A stretch of 47,092 bases of DNA from Acidovorax sp. GW101-3H11 (GTDB taxonomy: Bacteria; Pseudomonadota; Gammaproteobacteria; Burkholderiales; Burkholderiaceae_C): assembly GCF_001633105.1 (NCBI RefSeq), contig NZ_LUKZ01000031.1, forward strand, positions 132,406 to 179,497, read 5' to 3'. Below are positions 33,391-41,941 of this stretch, piece by piece. The position numbers and the translations under genes are program-made. The stretch's first letter is position 1. The number at the start of each line of letters is the position of its first letter. The notes under the pieces are model-generated. The model ran no database searches. It was not told the origin of the DNA and saw nothing but the letters and a program-made list of their open reading frames with translations.

Positions 33391-34692
33391 ATGGCGGCAC
33401 AATCAGACTCTTTTTTGCACCCCACGCAACCGAACGAAGTGCCGACGACTCCATTTTTTGACGCCATCATCATCGGCGCCGGCGCGGCCGGCCTGTTCTG
33501 CGCGGGCCAGGCGGGCCAGCGGGGGCTGAAGGTTTTGCTCATTGACCATGCCGACAAGGTGGCGGAGAAGATCCGCATCTCGGGCGGCGGGCGCTGCAAC
33601 TTCACCAACCGCGATCTGGACCCGGCCGCGCCGCACAAGCATTTTGTGGGGCAGAACCCGCAGTTCTGCCGCTCGGCGCTGTCGCGCTACACGCCGCAGG
33701 ATTTCATTGCGCTGGTGGACAAGCACGGCATCGCCCACCACGAAAAGCACAAGGGCCAGCTGTTTGCCGACCGTTCGGCCGAGGACATCATTGCCATGCT
33801 GCTGGCCGAGTGCGCAGCGGGCGGGGTGACCCATTGGCAGCCTTGTGCTGTCAAAAACATAGCTTTCTTGGCCGCTACCGCGCATCCATCAAGCGTCGAT
33901 AGCTATCAAATTGATACTGACCGGGGCCCGGTGCAAGCGCGCTCGCTGGTGATTGCCACGGGCGGGCTGTCGATCCCCAAGATCGGCGCCACGGACTTCG
34001 GCTACCGGCTGGCGCAGCAGTTCCACATCCCGCTGGTCGAACGCCGCCCGGGCCTGGTGCCACTGACCTTTGACGGTGCGGGCTGGGCGCCGTATGCGCA
34101 GTTGGCGGGCCTGGCGTTGCCAGTCCAGATCAGCACCGGAGCCAAGAAGAATCGCATGGCGTTTGACGAAGACCTGCTGTTCACCCACCGGGGCCTGTCG
34201 GGCCCGGCCGTGCTACAGATTTCGAGCTACTGGCAGGAGGGCACGCCGCTGGCCATCAACCTTGCGCCCACGGTGGACATGCCTGCCGCGCTGGCGCAAG
34301 GCAAGGCCCGTTCGCGCAAGCTGATCACCAACGAACTGGCCACCCTGGTGCCCAGCCGCCTGGCCGATGCCTGGGCCAGCCGCGAGGCCGACTGGCAGCG
34401 CCCCATCAACGAGGCCAGCGACAAGGCCCTGGCGCGCCTGGCCGAGCAGCTGGCACGCTGGGAGCTGACGCCCACCGGCACCGAGGGCTACAAGAAGGCC
34501 GAGGTCACGCTGGGCGGCGTGGACACCAAGGCGCTATCGCAGCAGACCATGGAGTGCAAGACACAACCCGGTCTGTACTTCATTGGCGAGGTGGTGGACG
34601 TGACAGGCTGGCTGGGCGGCTACAACTTCCAGTGGGCCTGGGCCAGCGCGCATGCGTGTGCACAGGCGCTGCCGCTGGCCGGTGGTGCATGA
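33391..34692 (+). CDS. BaiN/HI0933-family FAD-dependent oxidoreductase
   Basis: 433 residues. FAD-binding 'AIIIGAGAAGLFCAGQAGQRG' near residue 25, family signature 'ISGGGRCNFTN', 'LVIATGGLSIPKIGATDFGYRLA', and the C-terminal 'AEVTLGGVDTKALSQQTMECK' and 'GLYFIGEVVDVTGWLGGYNFQWAWASA'. Relatives include YhiN, BaiN and aminoacetone oxidase; substrate unknown. Residues about 153-177 are encoded by a dispersed repeat inserted in frame at a surface loop position, leaving the reading frame open. The start at 33391 is the first ATG; no clear ribosome site. Confidence 0.93.
   Translation: MAAQSDSFLHPTQPNEVPTTPFFDAIIIGAGAAGLFCAGQAGQRGLKVLLIDHADKVAEKIRISGGGRCNFTNRDLDPAAPHKHFVGQNPQFCRSALSRYTPQDFIALVDKHGIAHHEKHKGQLFADRSAEDIIAMLLAECAAGGVTHWQPCAVKNIAFLAATAHPSSVDSYQIDTDRGPVQARSLVIATGGLSIPKIGATDFGYRLAQQFHIPLVERRPGLVPLTFDGAGWAPYAQLAGLALPVQISTGAKKNRMAFDEDLLFTHRGLSGPAVLQISSYWQEGTPLAINLAPTVDMPAALAQGKARSRKLITNELATLVPSRLADAWASREADWQRPINEASDKALARLAEQLARWELTPTGTEGYKKAEVTLGGVDTKALSQQTMECKTQPGLYFIGEVVDVTGWLGGYNFQWAWASAHACAQALPLAGGA
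33846..33921 (-). repeat. Dispersed repeat inserted in frame in the flavoprotein gene
   Basis: On the minus strand it reads GTCAGTATC..TTTGATAGCT, then CGCTTGATGGATG, GCGGTAGCGGC. The first 20 and last 11 positions match the intergenic terminator copy at 39640-39690, and the middle matches the copy at 15575. It supplies about 25 codons of the flavoprotein. Confidence 0.8.
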
Positions 34693-34790
34693 CGCATCAC
34701 TGAAGCGGAAGACACCGCCAGGACAACGCACCTACACTCCGGCCAGCCCACCGGGCTTTCACCCTCAACGTCTTTTTTCGGGAGACCGGC

Positions 34791-35105
34791 ATGGACGCCA
34801 TGGAGCGCACAGAAAAACTGCAGGCCGCCGCCACAGCGGTGGGGGCCCTCGTGGCCCTGGTGCCTGCAGCCAGCATCGGCGGCAACATCTTTGTCGCCAT
34901 CCTCGCAGCGCTGGGTGTCGGATCGTTGGCCGGGGGCGCGGTCATGCTGCGCTGGCTGCTTACCGACGAAGGCGATGCCTACCTGCGGGCCGACTCGCGC
35001 ATCTCGGGCCGCTCCACATCGCGCACCTCCGTGTGGCTGGGCAATCTGGCGCCGGGGGTGGTCTTGACCGGCCTGGCGGTTTTGCTCCACCTGCGCATGG
35101 GCTGA
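34791..35105 (+). CDS. Small membrane protein, hypothetical
   Basis: 104 residues. Two or three hydrophobic helices (about 13-30, 32-54, 80-100); a central charged segment 'TDEGDAYLRADSRISGRSTSRTS' would face the cytoplasm or periplasm. GGGAG lies 10 bp before the ATG, which supports real translation. A T-rich stretch follows CAACG upstream. No family recognised; convergent with the GGDEF/EAL gene, 30 bp away. Confidence 0.7.
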   Translation: MDAMERTEKLQAAATAVGALVALVPAASIGGNIFVAILAALGVGSLAGGAVMLRWLLTDEGDAYLRADSRISGRSTSRTSVWLGNLAPGVVLTGLAVLLHLRMG

Positions 35106-35135
35106 CCCCGGCACGCCCCACAGCGCGGCGCGGCG

Positions 35136-38100
35136 TCACCCCATCAGCGGTGCGGGTTGTGTGCTGGAGGCATCCAGCCCACGCAACGACGTGCCGTGGA
35201 ATGTGCCCTGCAGCAAGCGGTGCTGCAGCGCCCAGGCCTCCAGGTGGTCCAGCGGCAAGGGGCGGCTGAAGTAGTAGCCCTGCAGCTCCTCGCAGTCGAG
35301 CGCGCCCAGCACCTGGGCCGTGGCTAGGTCTTCCACGCCTTCGGCCACGATCTTGAGGCCCAGCGTGTGGCCCAGCGCGATGATGGCGCGGGTGATGGCC
35401 ATGTCGGCGGGGTTGGTCAGCATGTCGCGCACAAAGGATTTGTCCACCTTGAGGCGGTCGATGTCAAAACGCTTGAGGTAGGCCAGGCTCGAATAGCCGG
35501 TGCCGAAGTCGTCGATGGACAGCTGCACACCCAGCGCCTTGAGGGCCGCCAGCTGCTGCGCGGCGGCATGGGCGTTGTCCATGAGCTGGGACTCGGTGAT
35601 CTCCAGCTCCAGCCGGTGGGCGGGCATGCCGGTGCGGGCCAGCAGCGCCTCGATGTCGGGCACCAGCGCCGGGTCGGACAGCTGGGCGGCCGAGAGGTTG
35701 ACGGAGATCGACACATCCGCCAGCGGGTGCGCGCCCCGGTCCTGGGGCTGCGTCTGCCAGCGTGCCCACTGCTCGCAGGCCTGCTGCAGCACCCAGCCGC
35801 CAATCGCGCGGATCATGCCGCTCTCTTCGGCAATGGGGATGAACTCGCTGGGCGGGATGGCGCCGAGCACCGGGCTGTTCCAGCGCAGCAGCGCCTCCAC
35901 CCCCAGCAGGCGCGCGCCCTTGGCCGACAGGCGCGGCTGGTAGTGCAGGCTCAGCTCGTCGCGCTCCAGCGCGCGGCGCAGCTGCTGCTCCATGGTCTGG
36001 CGTGCCACGGCGCGCAGGTCGGTTTCCATCGAATAGAACAGCGCCATGTCGCGGCCGGTGGTCTTGGCCTCGTACATGGCGGCGTCGGCGCGGCGCATGA
36101 GTTCGTCGATGTCGCTACCGTCCTCGGGGTAGACGGCGATGCCCACGCTGCAGGACACGTTCAGCTCGTGCCCTTCCACCGGGTGGCTCTGGCGTATGAG
36201 CGGGATCAGGCGCCGCTCCACCAGCTGCTGCACGTCCTCACGCCCGGCCACGTCGCGCATCACCACCACAAACTCGTCGCCGCCCAGGCGGCTCACCGTG
36301 TCGCGGCTGCGCACGGCCTGGGTGAGGCGCGCGGCCACCGAGCGCAGCAGGCCGTCGCCAATGTGGTGGCCCAGCGTGTCGTTGATGGACTTGAAGCGGT
36401 CCAGGTCAATGAACAGCACGGCCACCTTCTCGCCGGTGATGGGCGCCTGGGCCAGCGCCATCTGCAGGCGCTGCACACACAGCGAACGGTTGGGCAGCTC
36501 GGTGAGCACGTCGTGGTGCGCCAGGAACTGGATGCGTTCCTCGTTGTGCTTGCGGTCGGTGATGTCGATGGCAATGCCGATGTGGTTGGCCACCGCGCCG
36601 CCCTTGCCCTCGCGCACGGCCGACACCATGAGCCAGGCCGGGTAGGTCTCGCCCGAGCGGCGGCGAAACCGCACCTCGCCCTGCCAGGATTCCTTGTCGG
36701 CCATGGTGCGGCGGATCTGCGCTGACAGCGGCTCGCCACCGGTCTCTTCCAGCAGCGAGCCCAGGCCCTCGCCGATGAGTTCGTAGAAGTCGTAGTGCGT
36801 GCTGCGGCAAAACGCCTTGTTCACACTGATGATCTGCTGCTCGGCGTTCATGATGATGATGCCCTCGGACGAGGCCTCGAACACCTTGGCCCACAGCTCC
36901 AGGCGCTGCTCCATCACCTTGAGCACGTTGATGGGCGTGAACGCCGTGAGCACCGAGTCGCGCCCCTGGAACTGCAGGCGCCGCGCCGACAGCACGGCCC
37001 ACGAGGGCTCGGGGCTGCCCTTCCAGCGCACTTCAAATTCATCGACCGAGCCCTGGTCCGCCAGGCGCTGGAAGAAGCGCGCGCGCACGCCGGGCTCCAG
37101 CCCCACGGCCCAGGGGTCGGTTTTGCGGCCGCCCAGCCAGTGGGCGGCGGGCGCGTTGGAGTGCAGCACCTCGTGCTCGGGGATGGACGTGACCACCATG
37201 GGGATGGGGAAGGCCTCCACCAGCTCGCGCTGCGCCTCGGCCGCGCGGGCGCTGGCGGCCAGCTCCTGCTGCAGCACGCGGTCGCGGTCGAGCTGCGACA
37301 GCATCTCGTTGAACGCGGTGACCAGACGGCCGATTTCGTCGCGGCTGTTCCACTCTGCGCGCAGGGTGTGGTCACCGCTCTTGCGCACCTCGTCGGCCAC
37401 ACGGGCCAGTTGCTGCAGCGGTTTGGCAATTTGGCGCGCGACCAGGGTGACGAGCGAGAGGATGCAGCCCAGCAGCACCAGCGCCGTGCCCAGGTGCAGC
37501 CACATGCGCGCAAACAGGCTGTCCACCCGCTGGTTCAACAGGCGCTCCAGGTCCACGATGCCCACCGACCAGGCATCGCGCAGCGCGCCCAGCACCTGGG
37601 CCTGCTGTGCGCCCACCTGGGCCAGCGTCAGGCGCGATTCGCCAGCGGCAATGCCCTGCAGCAGGGCCTGCAGGCTTGCCAGCGACGCCTTGAGCGCCTC
37701 GCGCTGCGGGCCCAAGGCCGCGCGCATCTCGGGCGACCCCGCAATGAAGGCCTGGTTGTAGTCCGACTCAATGCCCTGCGCCACCGCGTCCAGCCGGCCC
37801 GCCAGCGTGAGCAGCTCCGAGTTCCACTGCGGCCCCCGCGCCGAGGGCGCCGCGCTCAGAAAACTCACCGTGTCGTGCACCGCCTGCAGCAGCTCGGGGA
37901 AGCGCAGCACCACCAGCGACATCACGTAGTAGCTGTCCAGGTCCGGGTCCAGGATCAGGTTGGACTGGTTGCCCACGGTGGTGAGCAGCTCGCGCCCCTC
38001 GCGCAGCAGCTGGCTGCGCTGCAGGGTGAGCGACGGGGCATTGCCCCCGGCCGATGCCCCCGGGGCGGGCGATGCCGTGCCGGGCAATTGCTCCAGCGCG

Positions 38101-38426
38101 GTGCTGAAGCGCTGGCCAGCATCGCCCGTGTGCAACTGCTCGTCGTGGGCCTCGCGCACCACGGCCAGCCGGGCCAGCACCTCGGCCACCAGCGGCGGCT
38201 GCTGGGACGCATCCAGAAACTGCCCCAGCAAACCGTCGCGCACCACCGCCGCATAGGTGGTGCCCACGATCTCCTTGCGCGTGAAGTCGATGGCCAGGTA
38301 CTTCTCATGGATCAGGATGCTGGAGACGTAGATCACCGCCGTCAGGTCCAGCAGATAGATGAGCATGAGCTTGCGGCCCACACTGAGGCGGCCCAGCCAA
38401 CCCGATACGCGGCGCATGAATGCCAT
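35136..38426 (-). CDS. Membrane HAMP-PAS-GGDEF-EAL cyclic-di-GMP protein
   Basis: 1096 residues. Helix at about 20-40, a long periplasmic helical sensor region (40-305), helix at about 308-330, HAMP ('KPLQQLARVADEVRKSGDHT'), two PAS regions, GGDEF with intact motif at 715-719 ('RLGGDEFVVV') and EAL at 844-846 ('EALLRW'). Key EAL-domain sites 'SVNLSAAQL', 'ELEITES', 'DDFGTGYSSL' and 'AEGVE' are kept, so both diguanylate cyclase and phosphodiesterase activity are possible. No RxxD inhibition site was checked. A start at the ATG three codons later is equally possible. Single-gene unit. Confidence 0.93.
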   Translation of the reverse strand: MAFMRRVSGWLGRLSVGRKLMLIYLLDLTAVIYVSSILIHEKYLAIDFTRKEIVGTTYAAVVRDGLLGQFLDASQQPPLVAEVLARLAVVREAHDEQLHTGDAGQRFSTALEQLPGTASPAPGASAGGNAPSLTLQRSQLLREGRELLTTVGNQSNLILDPDLDSYYVMSLVVLRFPELLQAVHDTVSFLSAAPSARGPQWNSELLTLAGRLDAVAQGIESDYNQAFIAGSPEMRAALGPQREALKASLASLQALLQGIAAGESRLTLAQVGAQQAQVLGALRDAWSVGIVDLERLLNQRVDSLFARMWLHLGTALVLLGCILSLVTLVARQIAKPLQQLARVADEVRKSGDHTLRAEWNSRDEIGRLVTAFNEMLSQLDRDRVLQQELAASARAAEAQRELVEAFPIPMVVTSIPEHEVLHSNAPAAHWLGGRKTDPWAVGLEPGVRARFFQRLADQGSVDEFEVRWKGSPEPSWAVLSARRLQFQGRDSVLTAFTPINVLKVMEQRLELWAKVFEASSEGIIIMNAEQQIISVNKAFCRSTHYDFYELIGEGLGSLLEETGGEPLSAQIRRTMADKESWQGEVRFRRRSGETYPAWLMVSAVREGKGGAVANHIGIAIDITDRKHNEERIQFLAHHDVLTELPNRSLCVQRLQMALAQAPITGEKVAVLFIDLDRFKSINDTLGHHIGDGLLRSVAARLTQAVRSRDTVSRLGGDEFVVVMRDVAGREDVQQLVERRLIPLIRQSHPVEGHELNVSCSVGIAVYPEDGSDIDELMRRADAAMYEAKTTGRDMALFYSMETDLRAVARQTMEQQLRRALERDELSLHYQPRLSAKGARLLGVEALLRWNSPVLGAIPPSEFIPIAEESGMIRAIGGWVLQQACEQWARWQTQPQDRGAHPLADVSISVNLSAAQLSDPALVPDIEALLARTGMPAHRLELEITESQLMDNAHAAAQQLAALKALGVQLSIDDFGTGYSSLAYLKRFDIDRLKVDKSFVRDMLTNPADMAITRAIIALGHTLGLKIVAEGVEDLATAQVLGALDCEELQGYYFSRPLPLDHLEAWALQHRLLQGTFHGTSLRGLDASSTQPAPLMG

Positions 38427-38583
38427 GGTGTTGCGGCAAGGGCCCGCCCAGGCGGGTGGCCTGGGCTACCCACCGGAGAGTGAATAGGAGTGTTACAACA
38501 TGAAGCAACTTCCGCGCCATTGCAGTGCAGCCAGCCCGTAAGACGCCAACCAGGCACCCCGTTGGGGGACAGACAGGCGGCCC

Positions 38584-38614
38584 TTGCGCTACCGGCGCGA
38601 ATAAGGGCTATAAT
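38584..38614 (+). promoter_or_regulatory. Sigma-70 promoter of rpsU
   Basis: TATAAT at 38609-38614 is a perfect -10; TTGCGC at 38584-38589 is a plausible -35 with a long 19-bp spacer. It gives a leader of about 120 bases. The rest of the 38427-38740 gap shows no gene. Confidence 0.7.
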
Positions 38615-38634
38615 CTCCGGCTTTGCTGGCAATG

Positions 38635-38666
38635 CCCCGTCGGCCAAATACTAGTTACAGACGGGG
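38635..38666 (+). promoter_or_regulatory. Hairpin in the rpsU leader
   Basis: CCCCGTC (38635-38641) pairs with GACGGGG (38660-38666), an 18-base loop between, starting about 14 bases into the transcript. No T tail, so it is not a terminator; may stabilise the message or bind a protein. Confidence 0.5.
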
Positions 38667-38739
38667 AAACCGCTTTGTACGGACTTGAGGCCCGATCTCC
38701 CCAAGCCCCTCTGCAGGCACATTTGGAAAACATTAGCTA

Positions 38740-38952
38740 ATGACTACGATCCGCGTAAAAGAAAACGAACCCTTTGACGTTGCACTGCGCCGCTTCAAGC
38801 GCACCATTGAAAAGCTCGGCCTGCTGACCGACCTGCGCGCCCGTGAGTTCTACGAAAAGCCCACCGCCGAGCGCAAGCGCAAGAAGGCTGCTGCCGTGAA
38901 GCGTCACTACAAGCGCGTTCGCAGCATGCAACTGCCCAAGAAGCTGTACTAA
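38740..38952 (+). CDS. rpsU: 30S ribosomal protein S21
   Basis: 70 residues, standard S21: '[28 protein letters not shown]', '[25 protein letters not shown]'. Basic protein of the small-subunit platform that helps initiation near the anti-Shine-Dalgarno end of 16S rRNA. No Shine-Dalgarno sequence precedes the ATG (GCTA before it). Ends in its own terminator at 38991-39030. Confidence 0.97.
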
Positions 38953-38990
38953 GTACCGCTTTGGCTTCGTCCCTCACCGGACAGCCGACA

Positions 38991-39030
38991 AACCCGCGCT
39001 AGGGACGCCAAGCGCGGGTTTTTGTTTTTT
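38991..39030 (+). terminator. rpsU terminator
   Basis: AACCCGCGCT / AGCGCGGGTT, 10-bp perfect stem with a 10-base loop, then TTTTTGTTTTTT. Confidence 0.93.
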
Positions 39031-39031
39031 C

Positions 39032-39132
39032 GGGTTTGCAAAAAGCCCCTCTGGCGTCGTTGTAGCACCTTGCCGTAGCAGCACTACTGTCTGCGGCGTT
39101 GACGCCTAGCCAGAAAGCCTTTTTGCAAACCC
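39032..39132 (+). repeat. Structured 101-bp element, copy B
   Basis: Outer stem GGGTTTGCAAAAAG.. pairing over 23 bp with the 3' end (3 mismatches), inner stem with C35-G67, C37-G65, C38-G64 and flanking weak pairs, internal loop TTGCC/TGTCTGC, tip GTAG-CAGCA-CTAC. Aligns without gaps to copy A for 46 positions, with one extra base in the tip loop. Starts 2 bp after the rpsU terminator and ends 35 bp before the next gene. Confidence 0.85.
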
Positions 39133-39166
39133 CTGTTCTTGTCTAAAAACCAACCAAGGAAGCCTC

Positions 39167-39613
39167 ATGAGCCTCAAGGACCAGATCACCGAAGACATGA
39201 AAACCGCCATGCGTGCCAAGGACAGCGAGCGCCTGGGCACCATCCGCCTGCTGCAGGCCGCGATGAAGCAAAAGGAAGTGGACGAGCGCATCGTGCTGGA
39301 CGACGCGGCCGTGGTCGCCATCGTGGACAAGCTCATCAAGCAGCGCAAGGACTCGATCACCGCGTTTGAAGGCGCAGGCCGCCAGGACCTGGCCGACAAG
39401 GAAAAGGCCGAGATGGCCGTGCTGCAGGCCTACCTGCCCGAGCGCATGTCGGCCGAAGAAACGCTGGCCGCCGTCAAGGCCATCGTGGCCGAAATCGGGG
39501 CCTCGGGCCCTGGCGACATGGGCAAGGTGATGGGCGTGGTCAAGACCCGCCTGGCGGGCAAGGCCGACATGGGCCAGGTGTCGGCTGCGGTGAAGGCGGC
39601 GCTGGCGGGCTGA
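39167..39613 (+). CDS. GatB/YqeY domain protein
   Basis: 148 residues, all-helical YqeY: 'LKDQITEDMKTAMRAKDSERLGTIRLLQAAMKQKEVDER', 'YLPERMSAEE', 'MGKVMGVVKTRLAGKADMGQVSAAVK'. It corresponds to the tRNA-binding tail of GatB, but stands alone; related proteins may support amidotransferase or tRNA quality. A GGAAG site precedes the ATG. Following rpsU is the normal order in these bacteria. Confidence 0.93.
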   Translation: MSLKDQITEDMKTAMRAKDSERLGTIRLLQAAMKQKEVDERIVLDDAAVVAIVDKLIKQRKDSITAFEGAGRQDLADKEKAEMAVLQAYLPERMSAEETLAAVKAIVAEIGASGPGDMGKVMGVVKTRLAGKADMGQVSAAVKAALAG

Positions 39614-39639
39614 TCGCCCCTCACCACCACAACCCCCCA

Positions 39640-39698
39640 GTCAGTATCTTTTTGATAGCTGCTACCGCTTGCCAGACGGGCGGTAGCGGCTATTTTTG
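39640..39698 (+). terminator. Repeat-derived terminator after the GatB/YqeY gene
   Basis: ATAGC-t-GCTACCGC (39655-39668) pairs with GCGGTAGC-g-GCTAT (39680-39693), then TTTTTGCTT. It is also a copy of the dispersed repeat (GTCAGTATC start at 39640). May stop the convergent LysR transcript on the other strand only weakly. Confidence 0.82.
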
Positions 39699-39700
39699 CT

Positions 39701-40639
39701 TCAAATCGGGGCGTTTGCGCCCGCGTCCGCACCCCGCGCCATCCACCCAGCACGGAAATGCGCCTGCAGAAACTCCACGCACACCCGCACCTTGGCCGAG
39801 CGCTCCAGCCGCGTGGGGTACACGGCCCACACATTGGCCTCTTGCTGCCACTGCGGCAGCACCTGCACCAGGTGCCCGGCCTGCAACAGTGCACCCACAT
39901 CCCAAAGCGAGCGCAGCACCACGCCGCGCCCGTCCACCGCCCACTGCACGGCCATCTCGCCGTTGTTGGCCGACAGCGGGCCGCGCACCTTCACCGATTC
40001 TTCCTGCGCGCCGCTGCGCAGGCGCCACACGCCAAACGGGTGGTCGCGCTCCTTGATCACCAGGCAGTCGTGCGCGGCCAGGTCGGCCACGGTGCGTGGC
40101 GTGCCCTTGAGCTGCAGATAGGCCGGCGCTGCGCACAGCACGCGGTGGTTGTCCGCCAGGCGGCGCGCGATGAGGTGCGGCGCAATCTCGTCGCCCACGC
40201 GCACGTCCAGGTCAAACCCTTCGCCCGCCACATCCACCAGCCGGTCGAACACTTCGAGCCGCACCTGCAGCCCCGGGTGCTGCTCCACCAACCGCGACAG
40301 CGCGGGCGCCACGATCTGGCGGCCAAAACCAAAGCTGCTGCTCACCCGCAGCAGGCCGCGTGGCTCGCTGCGCGTCACCGCTACCTCCTGCATCAGCTGC
40401 TCCATGTCGTCCAGGATGCGCTGCGCCCAGTGGAACACCCGCTCACCCTCCTCCGTCACCGCCACGCGGCGGGTGGTGCGGTGCAGCAGCTTGACTTGCA
40501 GGTCCTGCTCCAGCAGGCGGATGCGCTTGCTCACGTAGGCGGGTGAGGTGCCCAGCTCGGTGGCCGCGCCGCCAAAGCTGGCCTTGCGCACCACGGCGGT
40601 GAACACACGCAGGTCTTCGGCAGCAGGATTTTTATGCAC
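39701..40639 (-). CDS. LysR-family regulator, divergent from tartrate dehydrogenase
   Basis: 312 residues from a proposed GTG at 40639. Helix-turn-helix 'EDLRVFTAVVRKASFGGAATELGTSPAYVSKRIRLLEQDLQVKLLHRTTRRVAVTEEG' region (5-63) and an effector domain of the DmlR/TtuA kind ('APALSRLVEQHPGLQVRLEVFDRLVDVAGEGFDLDVRVG'). The frame stays open upstream without a ribosome site, so the exact start is uncertain. Probably the activator of the divergent gene; the 112-bp gap holds a dyad ATTGT..TTTC/GAAA.CAAT at about 40671-40700. Confidence 0.85.
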   Translation of the reverse strand: MHKNPAAEDLRVFTAVVRKASFGGAATELGTSPAYVSKRIRLLEQDLQVKLLHRTTRRVAVTEEGERVFHWAQRILDDMEQLMQEVAVTRSEPRGLLRVSSSFGFGRQIVAPALSRLVEQHPGLQVRLEVFDRLVDVAGEGFDLDVRVGDEIAPHLIARRLADNHRVLCAAPAYLQLKGTPRTVADLAAHDCLVIKERDHPFGVWRLRSGAQEESVKVRGPLSANNGEMAVQWAVDGRGVVLRSLWDVGALLQAGHLVQVLPQWQQEANVWAVYPTRLERSAKVRVCVEFLQAHFRAGWMARGADAGANAPI

Positions 40640-40751
40640 GATTTGTGAAGGATGAGGCCACAGTTGGCGGATTGTAGTTTCTGTCGGCGCTTGAAACAAT
40701 CCTGCCATCGGCCCCGCACCCCGTGGGCCCCTTCCATTCAGGACCTCTACC

Positions 40752-41852
40752 ATGCCCCAGCCCTCCCCCACCCCCTACCGCATCGCCCTCATCGCCGGAG
40801 ACGGCATCGGCAAAGAGGTTTTGCCTGAAGGCCTGCGCGTGGTGCAAGCCGCCGCAGCGCGCTTTGGCATTGCGCTCGAAACCACGACCATCGACTGGGC
40901 CAGCTGTGACTACTACGCCGCCCACGGAAAAATGATGCCCGACGACTGGAAGGCGCAGCTGTCGGGCATGGACGCCATCTTCTTCGGCGCCGTGGGCTGG
41001 CCGAGCGCCGTGCCCGACCACGTGTCGCTGTGGGGCTCGCTGCTCAAGTTCCGCCGCGAGTTCGACCAGTACATCAACCTGCGCCCCGTGCGTTTGTTTG
41101 AAGGCGTGCCCTGCCCCCTGGCGGGCCGCCAACCCGGCGACATCGACTATTACGTGGTGCGCGAGAACACCGAGGGCGAATACACGTCGCTCGGCGGCCT
41201 CATGTACGAAGGCACCGACCGCGAAATCTGCATCCAGGAATCCGTCTACTCCCGCCACGGTGCCAACCGCCTGCTCAAATTCGCGTTCGACCTGGCCCAG
41301 AGCCGCGCCAAAAAACACGTCACCCTGGCCACCAAAAGCAACGGCATCGCCATCAGCATGCCCTGGTGGGACCAGCGTGCCGACGACGTGGCCCAGGGCT
41401 ACCCCGAGGTCACGCTGGACAAGCAGCACATCGACATCCTGACCGCGCGCTTCGTGCTGCAGCCCGGCCGCTTTGACGTGGTGGCCGCCACCAACCTGTT
41501 TGGCGACATCCTGAGCGACCTGGGTCCGGCCACCACCGGCACCATCGGCCTCGCGCCCTCGGCCAACCTCAACCCCGAGCGCACCTTCCCCAGCCTGTTC
41601 GAGCCCGTGCACGGCTCGGCGCCCGACATCTATGGCAAGAACATCGCCAACCCGATTGCGATGATCTGGTCCGGCGCGCTGATGCTGGACTTCCTCACGC
41701 AGGGCCAAGGGGCAGGACGCGCGGCGCACGATGCCATCGTCAACGCCATCGAAGAAGTGATCAAGAGCGGCCCGCGCACGCCCGACCTGGGCGGCGCGGC
41801 CAGCACCACGCAGGTGGGCGAAGCGATTGCGGCGCGGGTGGCGGGGCGCTGA
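40752..41852 (+). CDS. ttuC: Tartrate dehydrogenase/decarboxylase (isopropylmalate dehydrogenase family)
   Basis: 366 residues. Mn- and NAD-dependent beta-decarboxylating dehydrogenase: 'IALIAGDGIGKEV', 'LWGSLLKFRREFDQYINLRPVRLF' (two arginines binding the substrate), 'YYVVRENTEGEY', the catalytic tyrosine region, 'LATKSNGI' lysine, 'NLFGDILSDLGP' metal-binding aspartates, and 'FEPVHGSAPDIYGKNIANP' for NAD. 'DWASCDYYAAHGKMMPDDW' separates TtuC/DmlA from LeuB. It may also act on D-malate. Confidence 0.92.
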   Translation: MPQPSPTPYRIALIAGDGIGKEVLPEGLRVVQAAAARFGIALETTTIDWASCDYYAAHGKMMPDDWKAQLSGMDAIFFGAVGWPSAVPDHVSLWGSLLKFRREFDQYINLRPVRLFEGVPCPLAGRQPGDIDYYVVRENTEGEYTSLGGLMYEGTDREICIQESVYSRHGANRLLKFAFDLAQSRAKKHVTLATKSNGIAISMPWWDQRADDVAQGYPEVTLDKQHIDILTARFVLQPGRFDVVAATNLFGDILSDLGPATTGTIGLAPSANLNPERTFPSLFEPVHGSAPDIYGKNIANPIAMIWSGALMLDFLTQGQGAGRAAHDAIVNAIEEVIKSGPRTPDLGGAASTTQVGEAIAARVAGR

Positions 41853-41891
41853 GCCACGGCCCTTGCCCAAATGCTCCTATTTCCATAGCTT

Positions 41892-41926
41892 AAAAGGCAT
41901 GCCCATCGCGCGATGACGGCCTTTTT
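41892..41926. terminator. Bidirectional intrinsic terminator
   Basis: AAAAGGC (41892-41898) / GCCTTTT (41919-41925) enclosing a CATCGCGCGATG palindrome. Between the tartrate dehydrogenase gene and the convergent VOC gene. Confidence 0.82.
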
Positions 41927-41941
41927 GCTTGAAACAACAGG

